Below are positions 33,519 through 42,804 of a stretch of DNA of 64,000 bases, one piece after another. Source of the stretch: Sphingobium terrigena (GTDB taxonomy: Bacteria; Pseudomonadota; Alphaproteobacteria; Sphingomonadales; Sphingomonadaceae); NCBI RefSeq assembly GCF_003591655.1, contig NZ_QVRA01000007.1, positions 1-64,000 of the forward strand, in the 5' to 3' direction. The notes under the pieces are model-generated. The model made no database searches. It was not told the origin of the DNA and saw only the letters and a list, made by a program, of their open reading frames with translations. Numbering within the stretch: the stretch's first letter is position 1; every line of letters starts with the position of its first letter. The position numbers and the translations under genes are program-made.

Positions 33519-33608
33519 CCCCCTCCCGCTTGTGGGAGGGGTTAGGGGAGGGCCTGTAACGGCGTTCCTCGACATGCCCTCCCCCGACCCCTCCCTGAAG
33601 GGAGGGGA
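33519..33608. repeat. C-rich/G-rich inverted repeat between hslV and hslU
   Basis: The gap holds CCCCTCCCGC with GGGAGGGG, then CCCTCCCCCGACCCCTCCC with a following GGGAGGGG, able to fold in several hairpins. Similar CCCCTCCC/GGGAGGGG units occur at 42643-42776, 48466-48631 and 53311-53333. It splits the hslVU operon and may cause partial termination. Confidence 0.6.
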
Positions 33609-33619
33609 GAAGGACCGAA

Positions 33620-34921
33620 ATGAACGATAATCTGACCCCCAAAGCCATCGTCGCCGCGCTCGACGCGCATATCATCGGCCAGCATGACGCCAAGCGCGCC
33701 GTTGCCGTCGCGCTGCGCAACCGCTGGCGGCGTCAGCATCTGCCCGACGACCTGCGTGACGAGGTGACGCCCAAGAATATCCTGATGATCGGGCCGACCG
33801 GCTGCGGCAAGACCGAGATCAGCCGTCGCCTTGCAAAATTGGCCGACGCTCCCTTCGTCAAGGTCGAAGCGACCAAGTTCACCGAGGTCGGCTATGTCGG
33901 CCGCGACGTCGAACAGATCGTCCGCGATCTGGTCGAGGAAGCCGTGCGGCTGGAAAAGGACCGCCGCCGCGAAGCCGTGCGCGAAGCTGCATCCGAAGCC
34001 GCGATGGCCCGCCTGCTCGACGCATTGACCGGCAAGGAAGCCAGCGAGGCCACCCGCCTCTCCTTCCGCCAGAAGATCGAACAGCATCAGATGAACGATG
34101 TCGAGGTCGAGGTGGAAGTCGCCGACAGCCCCTCCATGCCGATGGAAATCCCCGGCATGGGTGGTCAGGTCGGCATGATCAACCTGTCCGACATGATGTC
34201 CAAGGCGTTCGGCCAGCAGCAGAAAAAGCGCCGCAAGATGCGCGTCGCCGATGCGTGGGACAAGCTGGTCGAGGAAGAGCAGGACAAAAGGCTAGATCAG
34301 GATGACGTCGCCCGCGTCGCCATCACCAGCGCCGAACAAAATGGCATCGTGTTCCTCGACGAGATCGACAAGATCGCGGTCAGCGATGTGCGCGGCGGCT
34401 CCGTCAGCCGCGAGGGCGTGCAGCGCGACCTGCTCCCGCTGATCGAAGGCACCACCGTCTCGACCAAATATGGCCCGCTCAAGACCGACCATATTCTCTT
34501 CATCGCGTCCGGCGCGTTCCACGTTGCCAAGCCCAGCGACCTGTTGCCCGAACTGCAAGGTCGCCTGCCGATCCGCGTCGAGCTAAAGGCGCTGACCGAG
34601 GAGGATTTCGTCGCGATCCTCTCCGACACCAAGGCGAGCCTGGTCGCGCAATATCGCGCGCTGCTGGCCACCGAGGAGGTGACGATCGACCTGACCCCGG
34701 ACGGCATCCGCGCGGTCGCCCGCATCGCAGCCGAGGTGAATGGCGAAGTCGAAAATATCGGCGCCCGCCGGCTCCAGACGGTGATGGAAAAGCTGCTGGA
34801 GGATGTCAGCTTCGAAGCCGAGGACCGCCGCGGCGAAACGCTGGTGATCGACGCTGCCTATGTGGAGAAACAGTTGAGCGCGATCGCGCACGACACCGAT
34901 TTGAGTAAATATGTGCTGTAG
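33620..34921 (+). CDS. hslU: HslU, ATPase subunit of HslVU
   Basis: HslU is the AAA+ unfoldase that feeds HslV. The 433-aa chain shows the N-terminal family motif [20 protein letters not shown], Walker A GPTGCGKT (58-65), Walker [12 protein letters not shown], sensor region [20 protein letters not shown], the intermediate domain (about 110-230, Met/Lys-rich) and the C-terminal tail DLSKYVL that docks into HslV. GGAGAAGG precedes the ATG. It converges with proS; a paired inverted repeat lies between. Confidence 0.97.
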   Translation: MNDNLTPKAIVAALDAHIIGQHDAKRAVAVALRNRWRRQHLPDDLRDEVTPKNILMIGPTGCGKTEISRRLAKLADAPFVKVEATKFTEVGYVGRDVEQIVRDLVEEAVRLEKDRRREAVREAASEAAMARLLDALTGKEASEATRLSFRQKIEQHQMNDVEVEVEVADSPSMPMEIPGMGGQVGMINLSDMMSKAFGQQQKKRRKMRVADAWDKLVEEEQDKRLDQDDVARVAITSAEQNGIVFLDEIDKIAVSDVRGGSVSREGVQRDLLPLIEGTTVSTKYGPLKTDHILFIASGAFHVAKPSDLLPELQGRLPIRVELKALTEEDFVAILSDTKASLVAQYRALLATEEVTIDLTPDGIRAVARIAAEVNGEVENIGARRLQTVMEKLLEDVSFEAEDRRGETLVIDAAYVEKQLSAIAHDTDLSKYVL

Positions 34922-34933
34922 ACAAAGATAAAT

Positions 34934-35018
34934 GTGTTCCCGCGCAGGCGGGAACCCAGTCCCGCCCTCGTTATCATACGCTACCGTTGGAACTGGGCTC
35001 CCGCCTGCGCGGGAGCAC
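34934..35018. repeat. Paired inverted repeat between hslU and proS
   Basis: TCCCGCGCAGGCGGGA and TCCCGCCTGCGCGGGA are hairpins by themselves and also complementary to each other, with CCCAGT and ACTGGG inside. This is the composite repeat family also found at 45060, 49095, 53190, 58106, 59146 and 59280. It likely ends both converging transcripts. Confidence 0.75.
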
Positions 35019-35031
35019 CTAATTTTTCGGC

Positions 35032-36558
35032 TCAATAACTCCGCCCGACCAGCACCCGTTCGACCGCCGTCTCGCCGGTAAACACGCACACCCCGTCAGC
35101 GGCCTCCGCATCATTGGGCACATTGCGCAGCGTCAGCTTCTCGCCCTTGAGCCACTGCACCACCTTCTCCAGCGCCTCGCCGGTCGGCTTGGCCCATTGC
35201 ACCAGCGCCCAGCCGGGCTTGGTGCTGGCATTGAAATAGGCCTTGAGCGCATTGATGTCGGTGATCGATTTGTCGATGCTGCCGTCCAGTCGCGCCTTGG
35301 CGTCGGCAAACAGCGACGCCTGCACATCCTCCAGCATCGCCACCGCGCCCGCGACGAAGTCACCCTTGGCAACGATCTGACTGTCCAGCTTGCCGTCGGC
35401 ACGGTAGAGCCTGTCGCGGCGGATGACCGACACATTGCCGCCCGCAACATCGCGACCGCCAACCTCGATCACGATCGGCGCGCCCTTCTTCACCCAGCCC
35501 CAGCGCTTGGTCGCCGCCTTGGCCGGGCGACGATCGAGCAGCGCGCGCACCGGCTCACGGAACACGTCCAGCGCGTTCAGCTGGTTCACCAGATCGGCGC
35601 AATAATCGACGATCGCAGCGTCCTGGTCCGTGTCGCGCAGCATCGGCACCACGACGATCTGATAGGGCGCAACGCGCGGCGGCACGCGCAGCCCGTCGTC
35701 GTCGCCATGGACCATGATCAGGCCGCCGATCATCCGGGTGGACATGCCCCAGCTGGTCGTCTGCGCCAGTTCCTGTGCGCCTTCGCTATTCTGGAACTTG
35801 ATATTCTGCGCGGCGGAGAAGGTCGTGCCCAGAAAATGCGACGTGCCAGCCTGCAAAGCCTTGCCGTCCTGCATAATCGCTTCAATCGAGTAAGTGGCGA
35901 CCGCTCCGGGGAAGCGCTCATTTTCCGGCTTTTCGCCCGCGACGACCGGCATCGCTACGCAATCCTCCGCAAAGCTGCGATAGACTTCCAGCATCTTCAT
36001 CGTCTCTTCCATCGCCTCATCGACGGTGGCGTGGGCGGTGTGGCCTTCCTGCCAGAGAAATTCCGTGGTGCGCAGGAACATGCGGGTGCGCATTTCCCAA
36101 CGGACGACATTGGCCCACTGGTTGATCAGCACGGGCAGGTCGCGCCACGACTGGACCCAGCGGCTGAACGCTGCGCCGATCACCGTTTCGGACGTGGGGC
36201 GCACGACCAGCGGCTCCTCCAGCTTCGCTTCGGGATCGGGGACTAGCTTGCCATCCTTCTGGATCAGCCGGTGATGGGTGACGACCGCCATTTCCTTGGC
36301 AAAGCCGTCGACATGCTCGGCTTCTTTCTCGAAATAACTTAAGGGGATGAACAGCGGGAAATAGCAATTTTCATGCCCCGTCGCCTTGATCCGCGCATCG
36401 AGCAATGTCTGGATGCGTTCCCAGATGCCATAGCCCCATGGCCGGATGACCATGCAGCCGCGCACGCCGCTTTCTTCGGCCAGGTCAGCCTCCGAAATGA
36501 CGGCCTGATACCAGGCGGAGAAATCCTGTTCGCGGGTGACGGAAAGGGCATGTTTCAC
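35032..36558 (-). CDS. proS: Prolyl-tRNA synthetase, archaeal/eukaryotic-like type
   Basis: ProS charges tRNA-Pro. The 508-aa protein starts at GTG (36558) with MKHALSVTREQDFSAWYQAV. It has class II motifs: motif 1 RGCMVIRPWGYGIWERIQ, motif 2 region RWEMRTRMFLRTTEFLWQEG and motif 3 GLIMVHGDDDGLRVPPRVAP, then the anticodon-binding domain and a C-terminal extension ending AVERVLVGRSY. There is no bacterial INS editing insert between motifs 2 and 3, and HTAHATVDEA and the C-terminal zinc-type extension are those of the archaeal-like type 3 ProRS. Many alphaproteobacteria use a different, 440-aa form, so this points to an old replacement. The upstream 27 open codons lack similarity. Confidence 0.93.
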   Translation of the reverse strand: MKHALSVTREQDFSAWYQAVISEADLAEESGVRGCMVIRPWGYGIWERIQTLLDARIKATGHENCYFPLFIPLSYFEKEAEHVDGFAKEMAVVTHHRLIQKDGKLVPDPEAKLEEPLVVRPTSETVIGAAFSRWVQSWRDLPVLINQWANVVRWEMRTRMFLRTTEFLWQEGHTAHATVDEAMEETMKMLEVYRSFAEDCVAMPVVAGEKPENERFPGAVATYSIEAIMQDGKALQAGTSHFLGTTFSAAQNIKFQNSEGAQELAQTTSWGMSTRMIGGLIMVHGDDDGLRVPPRVAPYQIVVVPMLRDTDQDAAIVDYCADLVNQLNALDVFREPVRALLDRRPAKAATKRWGWVKKGAPIVIEVGGRDVAGGNVSVIRRDRLYRADGKLDSQIVAKGDFVAGAVAMLEDVQASLFADAKARLDGSIDKSITDINALKAYFNASTKPGWALVQWAKPTGEALEKVVQWLKGEKLTLRNVPNDAEAADGVCVFTGETAVERVLVGRSY

Positions 36559-36645
36559 GGGAATGGCTTGCCTGCTGTAAGGAATGAATCGGCGCGCAAT
36601 AGGCCATGCGCGCCGTCCCCGTCCACCCCCGACGCACATTAGCGT

Positions 36646-36990
36646 TCAGCTGACGACGACACCCAGTTTTTCGAGCCAGGCCCGCGCCTGTTTCGGCTCG
36701 CCCGGCGCGTCCGACGCCACCGGGCCGCGTGCGGCGAGGAAGGACTGGTGGAGCGCGAACGGCTCCAACCCCAATTGATCGCGCAGACTGTCGATGTCGG
36801 CAGCCAGTTCATCCAGCGCCGCGATGACCGGCGCGGCCTTGGCGCGCGCCTGCCGGTCAGGCTTGTGGTCGAACAGTCCCCAAACCCCGCCTGCCGTGAC
36901 CTGAAGCGCCGCGATCAGCGCTGCGTCATAGTCGGCTTCCAGCTCGGCCCGCCGCACGTCCAGTCGTTCGAGCCGGTCAGCCTTCGCCAT
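36646..36990 (-). CDS. Hypothetical 114-aa protein after phaR
   Basis: I do not recognise a family. The sequence is helical and charged (MAKADRLERLDVRRAELEAD at the start, then DELAADIDSLRDQLGL), suggesting a coiled-coil, with a central VTAGGVWGLFDHKPDRQARA segment. No signal peptide or membrane span. It follows phaR by 6 bp and must be on the same message. The context suggests a role with PHA granules or lipid storage (phasin-like helical proteins are common beside phaR), but it is not a recognisable phasin. Confidence is high that it is expressed, low on role. Confidence 0.75.
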   Translation of the reverse strand: MAKADRLERLDVRRAELEADYDAALIAALQVTAGGVWGLFDHKPDRQARAKAAPVIAALDELAADIDSLRDQLGLEPFALHQSFLAARGPVASDAPGEPKQARAWLEKLGVVVS

Positions 36991-36996
36991 TGGGGA

Positions 36997-37578
36997 TCAG
37001 CCCAGCTTGTCGATCTTGGCATTGAGCGCAGCAAGCTGCGCCTTCAGCACCGCAATCTCATCGTCCTTCTCGGCTTCGGCCGGGGTCGCAACACCCGGCA
37101 TACCGGGGACGCCCGGCATCAGCCCGCCTGCGCCCTTGAATGCGCTGGTTGCCGCCTCGAACATCTGCATGTTGCGCTTGGCGATCTCGGCCAGTGGACC
37201 GCCGCCGAACGCACCCTGCATCGCTTCCTGAAACTGCAACTGGTTTTTGCGGAACGCATCCATCGACGCTTCGAGATATTGCGGCACCATCGACTGCATC
37301 GAATCGCCATACATGGAGATCAGCTGACGCAGGAAATTGACCGGCAGCATATTTTCGCCGCGCTGTTCTTCTTCCATGATGATCTGGGTCAGGACATTAT
37401 GGGTAATGTCCTCGCCACTCTTGGCATCAACCACCGTGAACTCGCGGCCCTCGCGCGTCATCTGCGACAACAGATCAAGGGTGATGTAACTGGACGTTTC
37501 GGTGTTATAAAGCCGCCGGTTAGCATATTTCTTGATAACCACCGGCTCTGATTCATTAGCCGCTTTAGATTTGGCCAT
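36997..37578 (-). CDS. phaR: PhaR, polyhydroxyalkanoate synthesis repressor
   Basis: A 193-aa regulator. The N-terminal PHB/PHA DNA-binding domain is clear: VVIKKYANRRLYNTETSSYI, then LDLLSQMTREGREFTVVDAK and GEDITHNVLTQIIMEEEQRG, followed by PHB-accumulation regulatory blocks (LPVNFLRQLISMYGDSMQSM). The tail has a Gly/Pro/Met-rich linker and a short coiled coil. PhaR binds DNA near phasin and PHA genes and is released by the polymer. Start at 37578 has GGAGAGG. It is divergent from the PhaC-like gene with overlapping start codons; a TTGC-N6-GCAA repeat at 37623-37636 could be its site. Confidence 0.93.
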   Translation of the reverse strand: MAKSKAANESEPVVIKKYANRRLYNTETSSYITLDLLSQMTREGREFTVVDAKSGEDITHNVLTQIIMEEEQRGENMLPVNFLRQLISMYGDSMQSMVPQYLEASMDAFRKNQLQFQEAMQGAFGGGPLAEIAKRNMQMFEAATSAFKGAGGLMPGVPGMPGVATPAEAEKDDEIAVLKAQLAALNAKIDKLG

Positions 37579-38665
37579 GGACACCTCTCCCGCACCTGCA
37601 CACTCCTCATTAGCACAGGGCGTTGCCGCACCGCAACATGGCCCTAGGCCTTTACCCCTTTTTCTCAACATTTTATGGCGCGAAACAGAGGGCGATCCAG
37701 AGCTGCGCAAACGCGCCTTCATCGGCCTGCGCCGCTATCAACAGGCGCAGCGCCCGCCCCCCCCGCCTGCCCCCGCCACCATGGCGCAGGTCGGCAGCGC
37801 CCGGCTGCTGCGCTATGGTGTTGATAATGGCCGCGCACCGGTGGTTTTCGTGCCCTCGCTCATCAATCCGCCGCAGGTGCTGGACCTGTCTGAACGCCGC
37901 TCTTTGTTGCGCCACATGGCTGCAGCAGGACATGACGCCTGGCTGATCGACTGGGGCAGTCCGTCGGTGCAGGCGGCGGCGATCGGGCTGGATGGCCATG
38001 TCACCGACAGGCTCCTACCCCTCATCGCGTCGCTGCCGCGCCCGCCGATCATTGTGGGCTATTGCCTGGGCGGCACGCTGGCGCTGGGCGCGGCTATGCT
38101 GCACCCGATGCAGGCCGTGGCGACCATCGCTTCGCCCTGGCAATTCGAAGGTTTCAGCGATGCCGACCGGCAGGACATCAGCGCTCTGTGGCGCGGGGCC
38201 AAGCCCATGTGCGATCGGCTGGGCTATGTACCGATGGAGGTGCTACAATCGGGTTTCTGGGCGATGGACCCCGCGCGCACGATCCGCAAATTCGCCGCTT
38301 TTGCCGATATTGCGGCGGGATCGGACGGGGAGCGTGCCTTCATGGCCGTGGAGGATTGGGCCAATGGCGGGCCACCACTAACCTATGCCGCGGGACGCGA
38401 TCTGTTCGATGACCTCTATGCCGGTAACGCCAGTGGAGAGCGACGCTGGACCGTCGGTGGCCGGACAGTCGATCCGCACGCGCTTGCCTGCCCGACCCTG
38501 TCGATCCGCTCGACGACGGATCGCATCGTCCCTGCCGCCGCGTCGACCCAATTGGCTACAGACTGGCAATTCAAACTGGGTCATGTCGGCATGGTCGTGG
38601 GCGGTCAGGCACGCGAAACGCTGTGGTTTCCTCTGTCCCAATGGCTTTCCAGCCATGGAGGATGA
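37577..38665 (+). CDS. PhaC-like polyhydroxyalkanoate synthase-family protein
   Basis: A 362-aa alpha/beta-fold protein of PHA synthase type. The nucleophile elbow is GYCLGGTL, with Cys in place of the lipase Ser, and the acid STTDRIVP and base KLGHVGMVVG complete the Cys-Asp-His triad of PhaC. Length matches class III PhaC (about 355 aa), but no PhaE partner gene lies nearby, so it may be a short PhaC or a related depolymerase/hydrolase. The N-terminus is uncertain: the only ATG (37577) overlaps the phaR ATG on the other strand within CCATGG and has no ribosome site; a TTG at 37532 is the alternative. Thiolase follows in 49 bp. Confidence 0.7.
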   Translation: MDTSPAPAHSSLAQGVAAPQHGPRPLPLFLNILWRETEGDPELRKRAFIGLRRYQQAQRPPPPPAPATMAQVGSARLLRYGVDNGRAPVVFVPSLINPPQVLDLSERRSLLRHMAAAGHDAWLIDWGSPSVQAAAIGLDGHVTDRLLPLIASLPRPPIIVGYCLGGTLALGAAMLHPMQAVATIASPWQFEGFSDADRQDISALWRGAKPMCDRLGYVPMEVLQSGFWAMDPARTIRKFAAFADIAAGSDGERAFMAVEDWANGGPPLTYAAGRDLFDDLYAGNASGERRWTVGGRTVDPHALACPTLSIRSTTDRIVPAAASTQLATDWQFKLGHVGMVVGGQARETLWFPLSQWLSSHGG

Positions 38666-38714
38666 TGCTATGTGCGCCTGCGAAAAGACACCCCGATAAT
38701 AGAGGATCGAGCCT

Positions 38715-39887
38715 TTGTCAGATATCGTCATTACCGCCGCCAAGCGCACTGCCGTCGGCAGCTTCATGGGCGCGTTCGGATCGACTCCGGCGCATGAACT
38801 GGGCCGCCAGGCGATCATCGCCGCGCTGGCGCAGGCCGGCGTCGCGCCTGACGAAGTGGACGAGGTGATTTTGGGCCAGGTGCTGAGCGCCGGTCAGGGC
38901 CAGAACCCGGCGCGTCAGGCCGCCGTCAATGCGGGCATCCCTGTCGAGCGCACCGCGATCGGCCTCAACCAGCTGTGCGGCTCCGGCCTGCGCGCCGTCG
39001 CGCTTGCGGCGCAGGCGATCCGCGCCGGGGACGCGAACATCATGGTGGCTGGTGGGCAAGAAAGCATGTCGCTTGCCCCCCATGCGCAATATCTGCGCGG
39101 CGGCAGCAAGATGGGTAATGTCAGCCTGCTCGACACGATGATTCATGACGGGCTGACCGACGCCTTCAACAATTATCATATGGGCATCACCGCCGAAAAT
39201 CTGGCGGAGAAATATCAGATCAGCCGCGAAGCGCAGGACATCTTTGCCGTCGCCAGCCAGAACAAGGCCGAAGCCGCACGCGCTTCGGGCCGCTTCGTCG
39301 ATGAAATCGCGCCGGTCACGATCAGGGGCCGCAAGGGCGATACCATCGTCGATCAGGATGAATATATCCGCGCCGGTGCCACCATCGAAGCGATGGAGAA
39401 GCTGAAGCCAGCCTTCAAGAAGGACGGCACCGTCACTGCCGCCAATGCCAGCGGCCTGAACGATGGTGCCGCCGCGCTGGTGCTGATGACCGCCGACGCC
39501 GCTGCCAAGCGCGGCGCGACCATATTGGGCCGGATCGCCGGTTTTGCGACCTGCGGCGTCGATCCCTCGATCATGGGCATCGGCCCGGCCCCGGCCAGCC
39601 GCAAGGCGCTGGAGAAAGCGGGCTGGTCGATCGCTGACCTCGACCTGATCGAAGCCAATGAAGCCTTCGCCGCGCAGGCGCTGTCGGTCGGCCAGGAGCT
39701 TGGCTGGGATGCGTCCAAGGTCAACGTCAATGGCGGCGCGATCGCCATCGGCCATCCGATCGGCGCGTCGGGCGCGCGGGTGCTGACCACCCTGCTCTAT
39801 GAAATGGCCAAGCGCGACGCGAAAAAGGGTCTGGCGACCCTGTGCATCGGCGGCGGCATGGGCGTGGCGATGTGCATCGAACGCTGA
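38715..39887 (+). CDS. phaA: Acetyl-CoA C-acetyltransferase (thiolase)
   Basis: A 390-aa biosynthetic-type thiolase condensing two acetyl-CoA to acetoacetyl-CoA. The acylation Cys is in [15 protein letters not shown], the catalytic His in [12 protein letters not shown] and the second Cys in [15 protein letters not shown]. The start is TTG at 38715 with GAGGA nine bases upstream. Next to phaR and the PhaC-like gene it fits PHB precursor synthesis, although no acetoacetyl-CoA reductase (phaB) is in this cluster; it could equally be the general AtoB. A strong terminator follows. Confidence 0.92.
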   Translation: MSDIVITAAKRTAVGSFMGAFGSTPAHELGRQAIIAALAQAGVAPDEVDEVILGQVLSAGQGQNPARQAAVNAGIPVERTAIGLNQLCGSGLRAVALAAQAIRAGDANIMVAGGQESMSLAPHAQYLRGGSKMGNVSLLDTMIHDGLTDAFNNYHMGITAENLAEKYQISREAQDIFAVASQNKAEAARASGRFVDEIAPVTIRGRKGDTIVDQDEYIRAGATIEAMEKLKPAFKKDGTVTAANASGLNDGAAALVLMTADAAAKRGATILGRIAGFATCGVDPSIMGIGPAPASRKALEKAGWSIADLDLIEANEAFAAQALSVGQELGWDASKVNVNGGAIAIGHPIGASGARVLTTLLYEMAKRDAKKGLATLCIGGGMGVAMCIER

Positions 39888-39907
39888 TTGCCTGAGCGTC
39901 TGAAAAT

Positions 39908-39941
39908 GGCCGTCGCTCCACATGGAGCGGCGGCCTTTTTT
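39908..39941 (+). terminator. Intrinsic terminator after thiolase
   Basis: GGCCGTCGCTCC and GGAGCGGCGGCC form a 12-bp stem (one T-G pair) with loop ACAT, followed by six T residues. This is the clearest rho-independent terminator I see in the window. Confidence 0.9.
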
Positions 39942-39946
39942 AGATG

Positions 39947-40096
39947 TCAGGCTTGGCGCGGGGCGCTGCGGCAACGGTCGGAACAATAGACGACAGTGTC
40001 CCAGTCGCGTTCCCACTTCTTGCGCCAGGCAAAGGGGCGCTGACAGACCGGGCAGGTCTTGGTCGGCAGATCGCGCTTGGCAACGCCGTGTGGCAT
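39947..40096 (-). CDS. DUF2256 zinc-ribbon-like small protein
   Basis: A 49-aa protein, [20 protein letters not shown] through [20 protein letters not shown]. The pattern C-x2-C near residue 15 and C-x3-C near 41 with [13 protein letters not shown] between is diagnostic for DUF2256, a conserved small family of unknown role often found next to cryptochrome/photolyase genes, though not here. The ATG at 40096 lies 15 bp after the transporter stop, so it may be translated from that message. Confidence 0.9.
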   Translation of the reverse strand: MPHGVAKRDLPTKTCPVCQRPFAWRKKWERDWDTVVYCSDRCRSAPRQA

Positions 40097-40110
40097 ATGG
40101 TCACATCCCC

Positions 40111-41700
40111 CTATGCGTCGAGCGGCCGATCCCTGGTTTCCGGCAGCGCGACCAGACAGGTGATAAGCGCCAGCGCCACGACGGCCAATGTGTACCAAAG
40201 CCCGGCATAGGGATCACCGGTTCGCGCGACGATATATTGACTGACCAGTGGCAGGAAGCCGCCGAAATAGCCGGTGCCAATATGATAGGGAATCGACAGC
40301 GACGAATAGCGGATGCGCGCCGGGAAATATTCCGACAAGAGCGCCGCCACCGGCCCATAGGTCGCCCCCGAAAGGGTCCATAGCAGCAAGAGTGCGCCGA
40401 ACAGCATCATCGCGCGCGGCCAGTCCGGCGTCACGCTGCCGGTCGGATAGCCCCCCGCTTTCAACGCGGCGTCAAGGCCATCGGCGCTCAGGTCGGTGAC
40501 AAGCAGATCGCCGATCTGCACCGCGGGCGTGGCCGCTGCCTGCTTGTCATAGGGAATGCCACGCTTGGAAAAATGGTCGAGCAATTTGCCGCAGGCGGTC
40601 GGCTGGACCTTGGCGAAGGGATCGAACACGCAATCGGGTCCGCGCACCACGACCGGCGCGCGCTCTGCCGCCTCGACCAGCGCCGGGTTCGCGGTCGCGC
40701 CCATAAACTGGTAGAGCGGCACCAGCAGGATCAGCACCAGTGCATAGCCGATGACGATCGGCTTTTTGCGCCCGACCCGGTCGGACAGATGGCCGAAATA
40801 GACGAACGCCCCCATCCCGGCAAAGGCACTGCCGCCCACCAGCAATTGCGCGATACCGGGCGACACATGCAGGCCGTTCTGGAGGAAATAGAGCGCCTGG
40901 AACATCACCGTATAGGCGATGACGGTAAAGCCCGCCGCGATGCCGATCATCGCGACCAGCATCCGCTTTTTGTTGCCCGGATAGGTGAAGGCTTCCTTGA
41001 TCGGATTTTTCGACTGGGTGCCTGCCTTCTTCATCGCGGTGAATACCGGGCTTTCGCGCAGCATCAGCCGCATCCACAGCGATATGCCGAGCAGGGCGAG
41101 CGAGAAGAGGAAGGGCAGCCGCCAGCCCCAATCGGCCCAGATTTCCGGCCCGACCAGCCATTGCGTGCCGACCACGACGATCAGCGAGAGGATGAAGCCG
41201 CCGATCACCCCGGCCTGAATGAAGCTGGTATAAAAACCGCGTCGTCCGGGCGGCGCATGTTCGGCGACATAGATGGCCGCGCCGCCATATTCCCCGCCCA
41301 GCGCCAGCCCCTGCGCGATCCGCAGCGTGATCAGGATGATGGGCGCGGCTATACCGATGCTGGCGGCCGACGGGGTAAGCCCCACCCCTGCCGTGGCAAC
41401 GCCCATCAGGATGATCGTGGCCAGGAACGTATATTTGCGACCCAGCCGGTCGCCCAGATAGCCAAACAATGCCGCGCCGATCGGGCGGAAGGCAAAGCCG
41501 ATCGCGAAACCCGCCAGCGTGTAGAGCAGTTCGACAGTGGGGTTATCGGTCGGGAAGAAGGTCCGCCCGATGATCGGCGCGAGGACGCCATAGATATAGA
41601 AATCATACCATTCGAACACGGTGCCGAGCGCCGAGGCGGTGATGACCAGCCGGTCGCGCTTGACGTCCATCACATAGTCGCTGCCGACCGCTCCGCTCAT
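40111..41700 (-). CDS. Major facilitator transporter, MHS (metabolite:proton symporter) family
   Basis: A 529-aa inner-membrane protein with about 12 helices. The MHS signatures are [20 protein letters not shown] in helix 1, [20 protein letters not shown] with the MFS motif A, and [22 protein letters not shown] large loop of about 90 residues between late helices ([20 protein letters not shown] and following) is unusual for MHS carriers and probably periplasmic. Substrates in this family include dicarboxylates, proline/betaine and shikimate; I cannot choose. It lies 1.1 kb from the propionyl-CoA genes, which suggests an organic-acid substrate, but only by position. Confidence 0.9.
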   Translation of the reverse strand: MSGAVGSDYVMDVKRDRLVITASALGTVFEWYDFYIYGVLAPIIGRTFFPTDNPTVELLYTLAGFAIGFAFRPIGAALFGYLGDRLGRKYTFLATIILMGVATAGVGLTPSAASIGIAAPIILITLRIAQGLALGGEYGGAAIYVAEHAPPGRRGFYTSFIQAGVIGGFILSLIVVVGTQWLVGPEIWADWGWRLPFLFSLALLGISLWMRLMLRESPVFTAMKKAGTQSKNPIKEAFTYPGNKKRMLVAMIGIAAGFTVIAYTVMFQALYFLQNGLHVSPGIAQLLVGGSAFAGMGAFVYFGHLSDRVGRKKPIVIGYALVLILLVPLYQFMGATANPALVEAAERAPVVVRGPDCVFDPFAKVQPTACGKLLDHFSKRGIPYDKQAAATPAVQIGDLLVTDLSADGLDAALKAGGYPTGSVTPDWPRAMMLFGALLLLWTLSGATYGPVAALLSEYFPARIRYSSLSIPYHIGTGYFGGFLPLVSQYIVARTGDPYAGLWYTLAVVALALITCLVALPETRDRPLDA

Positions 41701-41867
41701 CCCCTGCCCCTCTTAACTTCGCACTTTTCCCGGTAATTGTAAAATTGCGTTACCGCATGGGGTAATTAAATTTCCAACACCGCCCTGCGCAACCGCCACT
41801 GTCGGCGCGCGAAGAAGGGGCCGATATCGCATGAAGCGGGGGTAATAGGACAGGCCCAAAAAGTGCC

Positions 41868-42557
41868 TCAGCGGCGCAGTTGCAACGTCACCAGCAGGAC
41901 ATGATCGACATCATCGGCCCGTCCGCGATTTTTGACATATTGGTTGAGATAGCCGACCTCTACCGTCGATTTGCCCGCGAATGGAAGTTCCAATCCCGCA
42001 AAGCTGCGCAGCCGGTCGAACCCCTTGCGCGCCCCCCAGTCGGTATCGTTCAGCGCCACAAGCCCTTCCGCATAGGTCAGCGCTGACACGCCGCCCGGCT
42101 TGCCGGTCAGCGGTACCGCCAGCCGCAGCCATTGCCGAAGCCGCCAGCCCATATCATCACCGCTCGACACCCAGCGTTGCTCGATCCGCGTGCGGGAGGA
42201 GAGCGGCCCGCCCGCAACCTTGCCGAGCGACCAGTTGATCTGCTGGAAGCTGCGATGTTCGCGCGTATCCCCGCCGCCGGAACGGGGCGTGCGGACATAG
42301 GCATAGCCCTGAAAGACGGTCAGCCGGTCGGACAGTTTGACGCCGATCGCGGGCCTCAGCAGCATCTGGTCCAGACCGTCCATGTCCCTGCCAAAGCGCG
42401 ACTGCACCTCGGCGAAATAGACGATGTCGCCGGAGATCGGCCCCTGCGCGATGGTCTGGAGCCACAACTGCTCATCTTCGGCACCGTGCGCCGGCAGCGC
42501 GGCCATGGCCGTGAAGAGGGTGGAAAGGCGAAGGACCGTCTGTCGCAAGCTATTCAT
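41868..42557 (-). CDS. DUF2490 outer-membrane-type protein
   Basis: A 229-aa protein with a signal peptide (RQTVLRLSTLFTAMAALPAHGA) and many alternating short beta strands ending in LLVTLQLRR, consistent with an outer-membrane beta-barrel. The blocks EDEQLWLQTIAQGPISG, GVKLSDRLTVFQGYAYVRTP and RTRIEQRWVSSGDDMGWRLR are those of the DUF2490 family, whose role is unknown. The ATG at 42557 begins the signal peptide; upstream codons are rejected. It lies alone, with a 167-bp gap before the MHS gene. Confidence 0.82.
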   Translation of the reverse strand: MNSLRQTVLRLSTLFTAMAALPAHGAEDEQLWLQTIAQGPISGDIVYFAEVQSRFGRDMDGLDQMLLRPAIGVKLSDRLTVFQGYAYVRTPRSGGGDTREHRSFQQINWSLGKVAGGPLSSRTRIEQRWVSSGDDMGWRLRQWLRLAVPLTGKPGGVSALTYAEGLVALNDTDWGARKGFDRLRSFAGLELPFAGKSTVEVGYLNQYVKNRGRADDVDHVLLVTLQLRR

Positions 42558-42642
42558 GCGGCGGCTGCTAGGGGAAAGGCCGGGACCGGGGCAAGGCGCG
42601 ACAGCCGAGCGAAACATTAAATAACAAAGGGCCGCCCTTTCT

Positions 42643-42776
42643 GCCCCCTCCCCGGCGGGGAGGGTTGATTGGAGTCGCGTGCCTCCAATCAAGGGGAGGG
42701 GGAGCGAGGCGAAGCCGAGCGTCCACGCTAGCGTCGGTACACCCCCACCCAACCTCCCCCTCAAGGGGGAGGGGTT
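42643..42776. repeat. GC-rich repeat block upstream of DUF2490 and downstream of pccA
   Basis: It contains CCCCTCCCCGGCGGGGAGGG, TTGATTGGAG with a matching CTCCAATCAA, and CCTCCCCCTCAAGGGGGAGG. Multiple hairpins are possible. Related units lie at 33519, 48466 and 53311. Confidence 0.6.
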
Positions 42777-42804
42777 CTACAGATCAGATCAACGCAGCGC
42801 GCGC

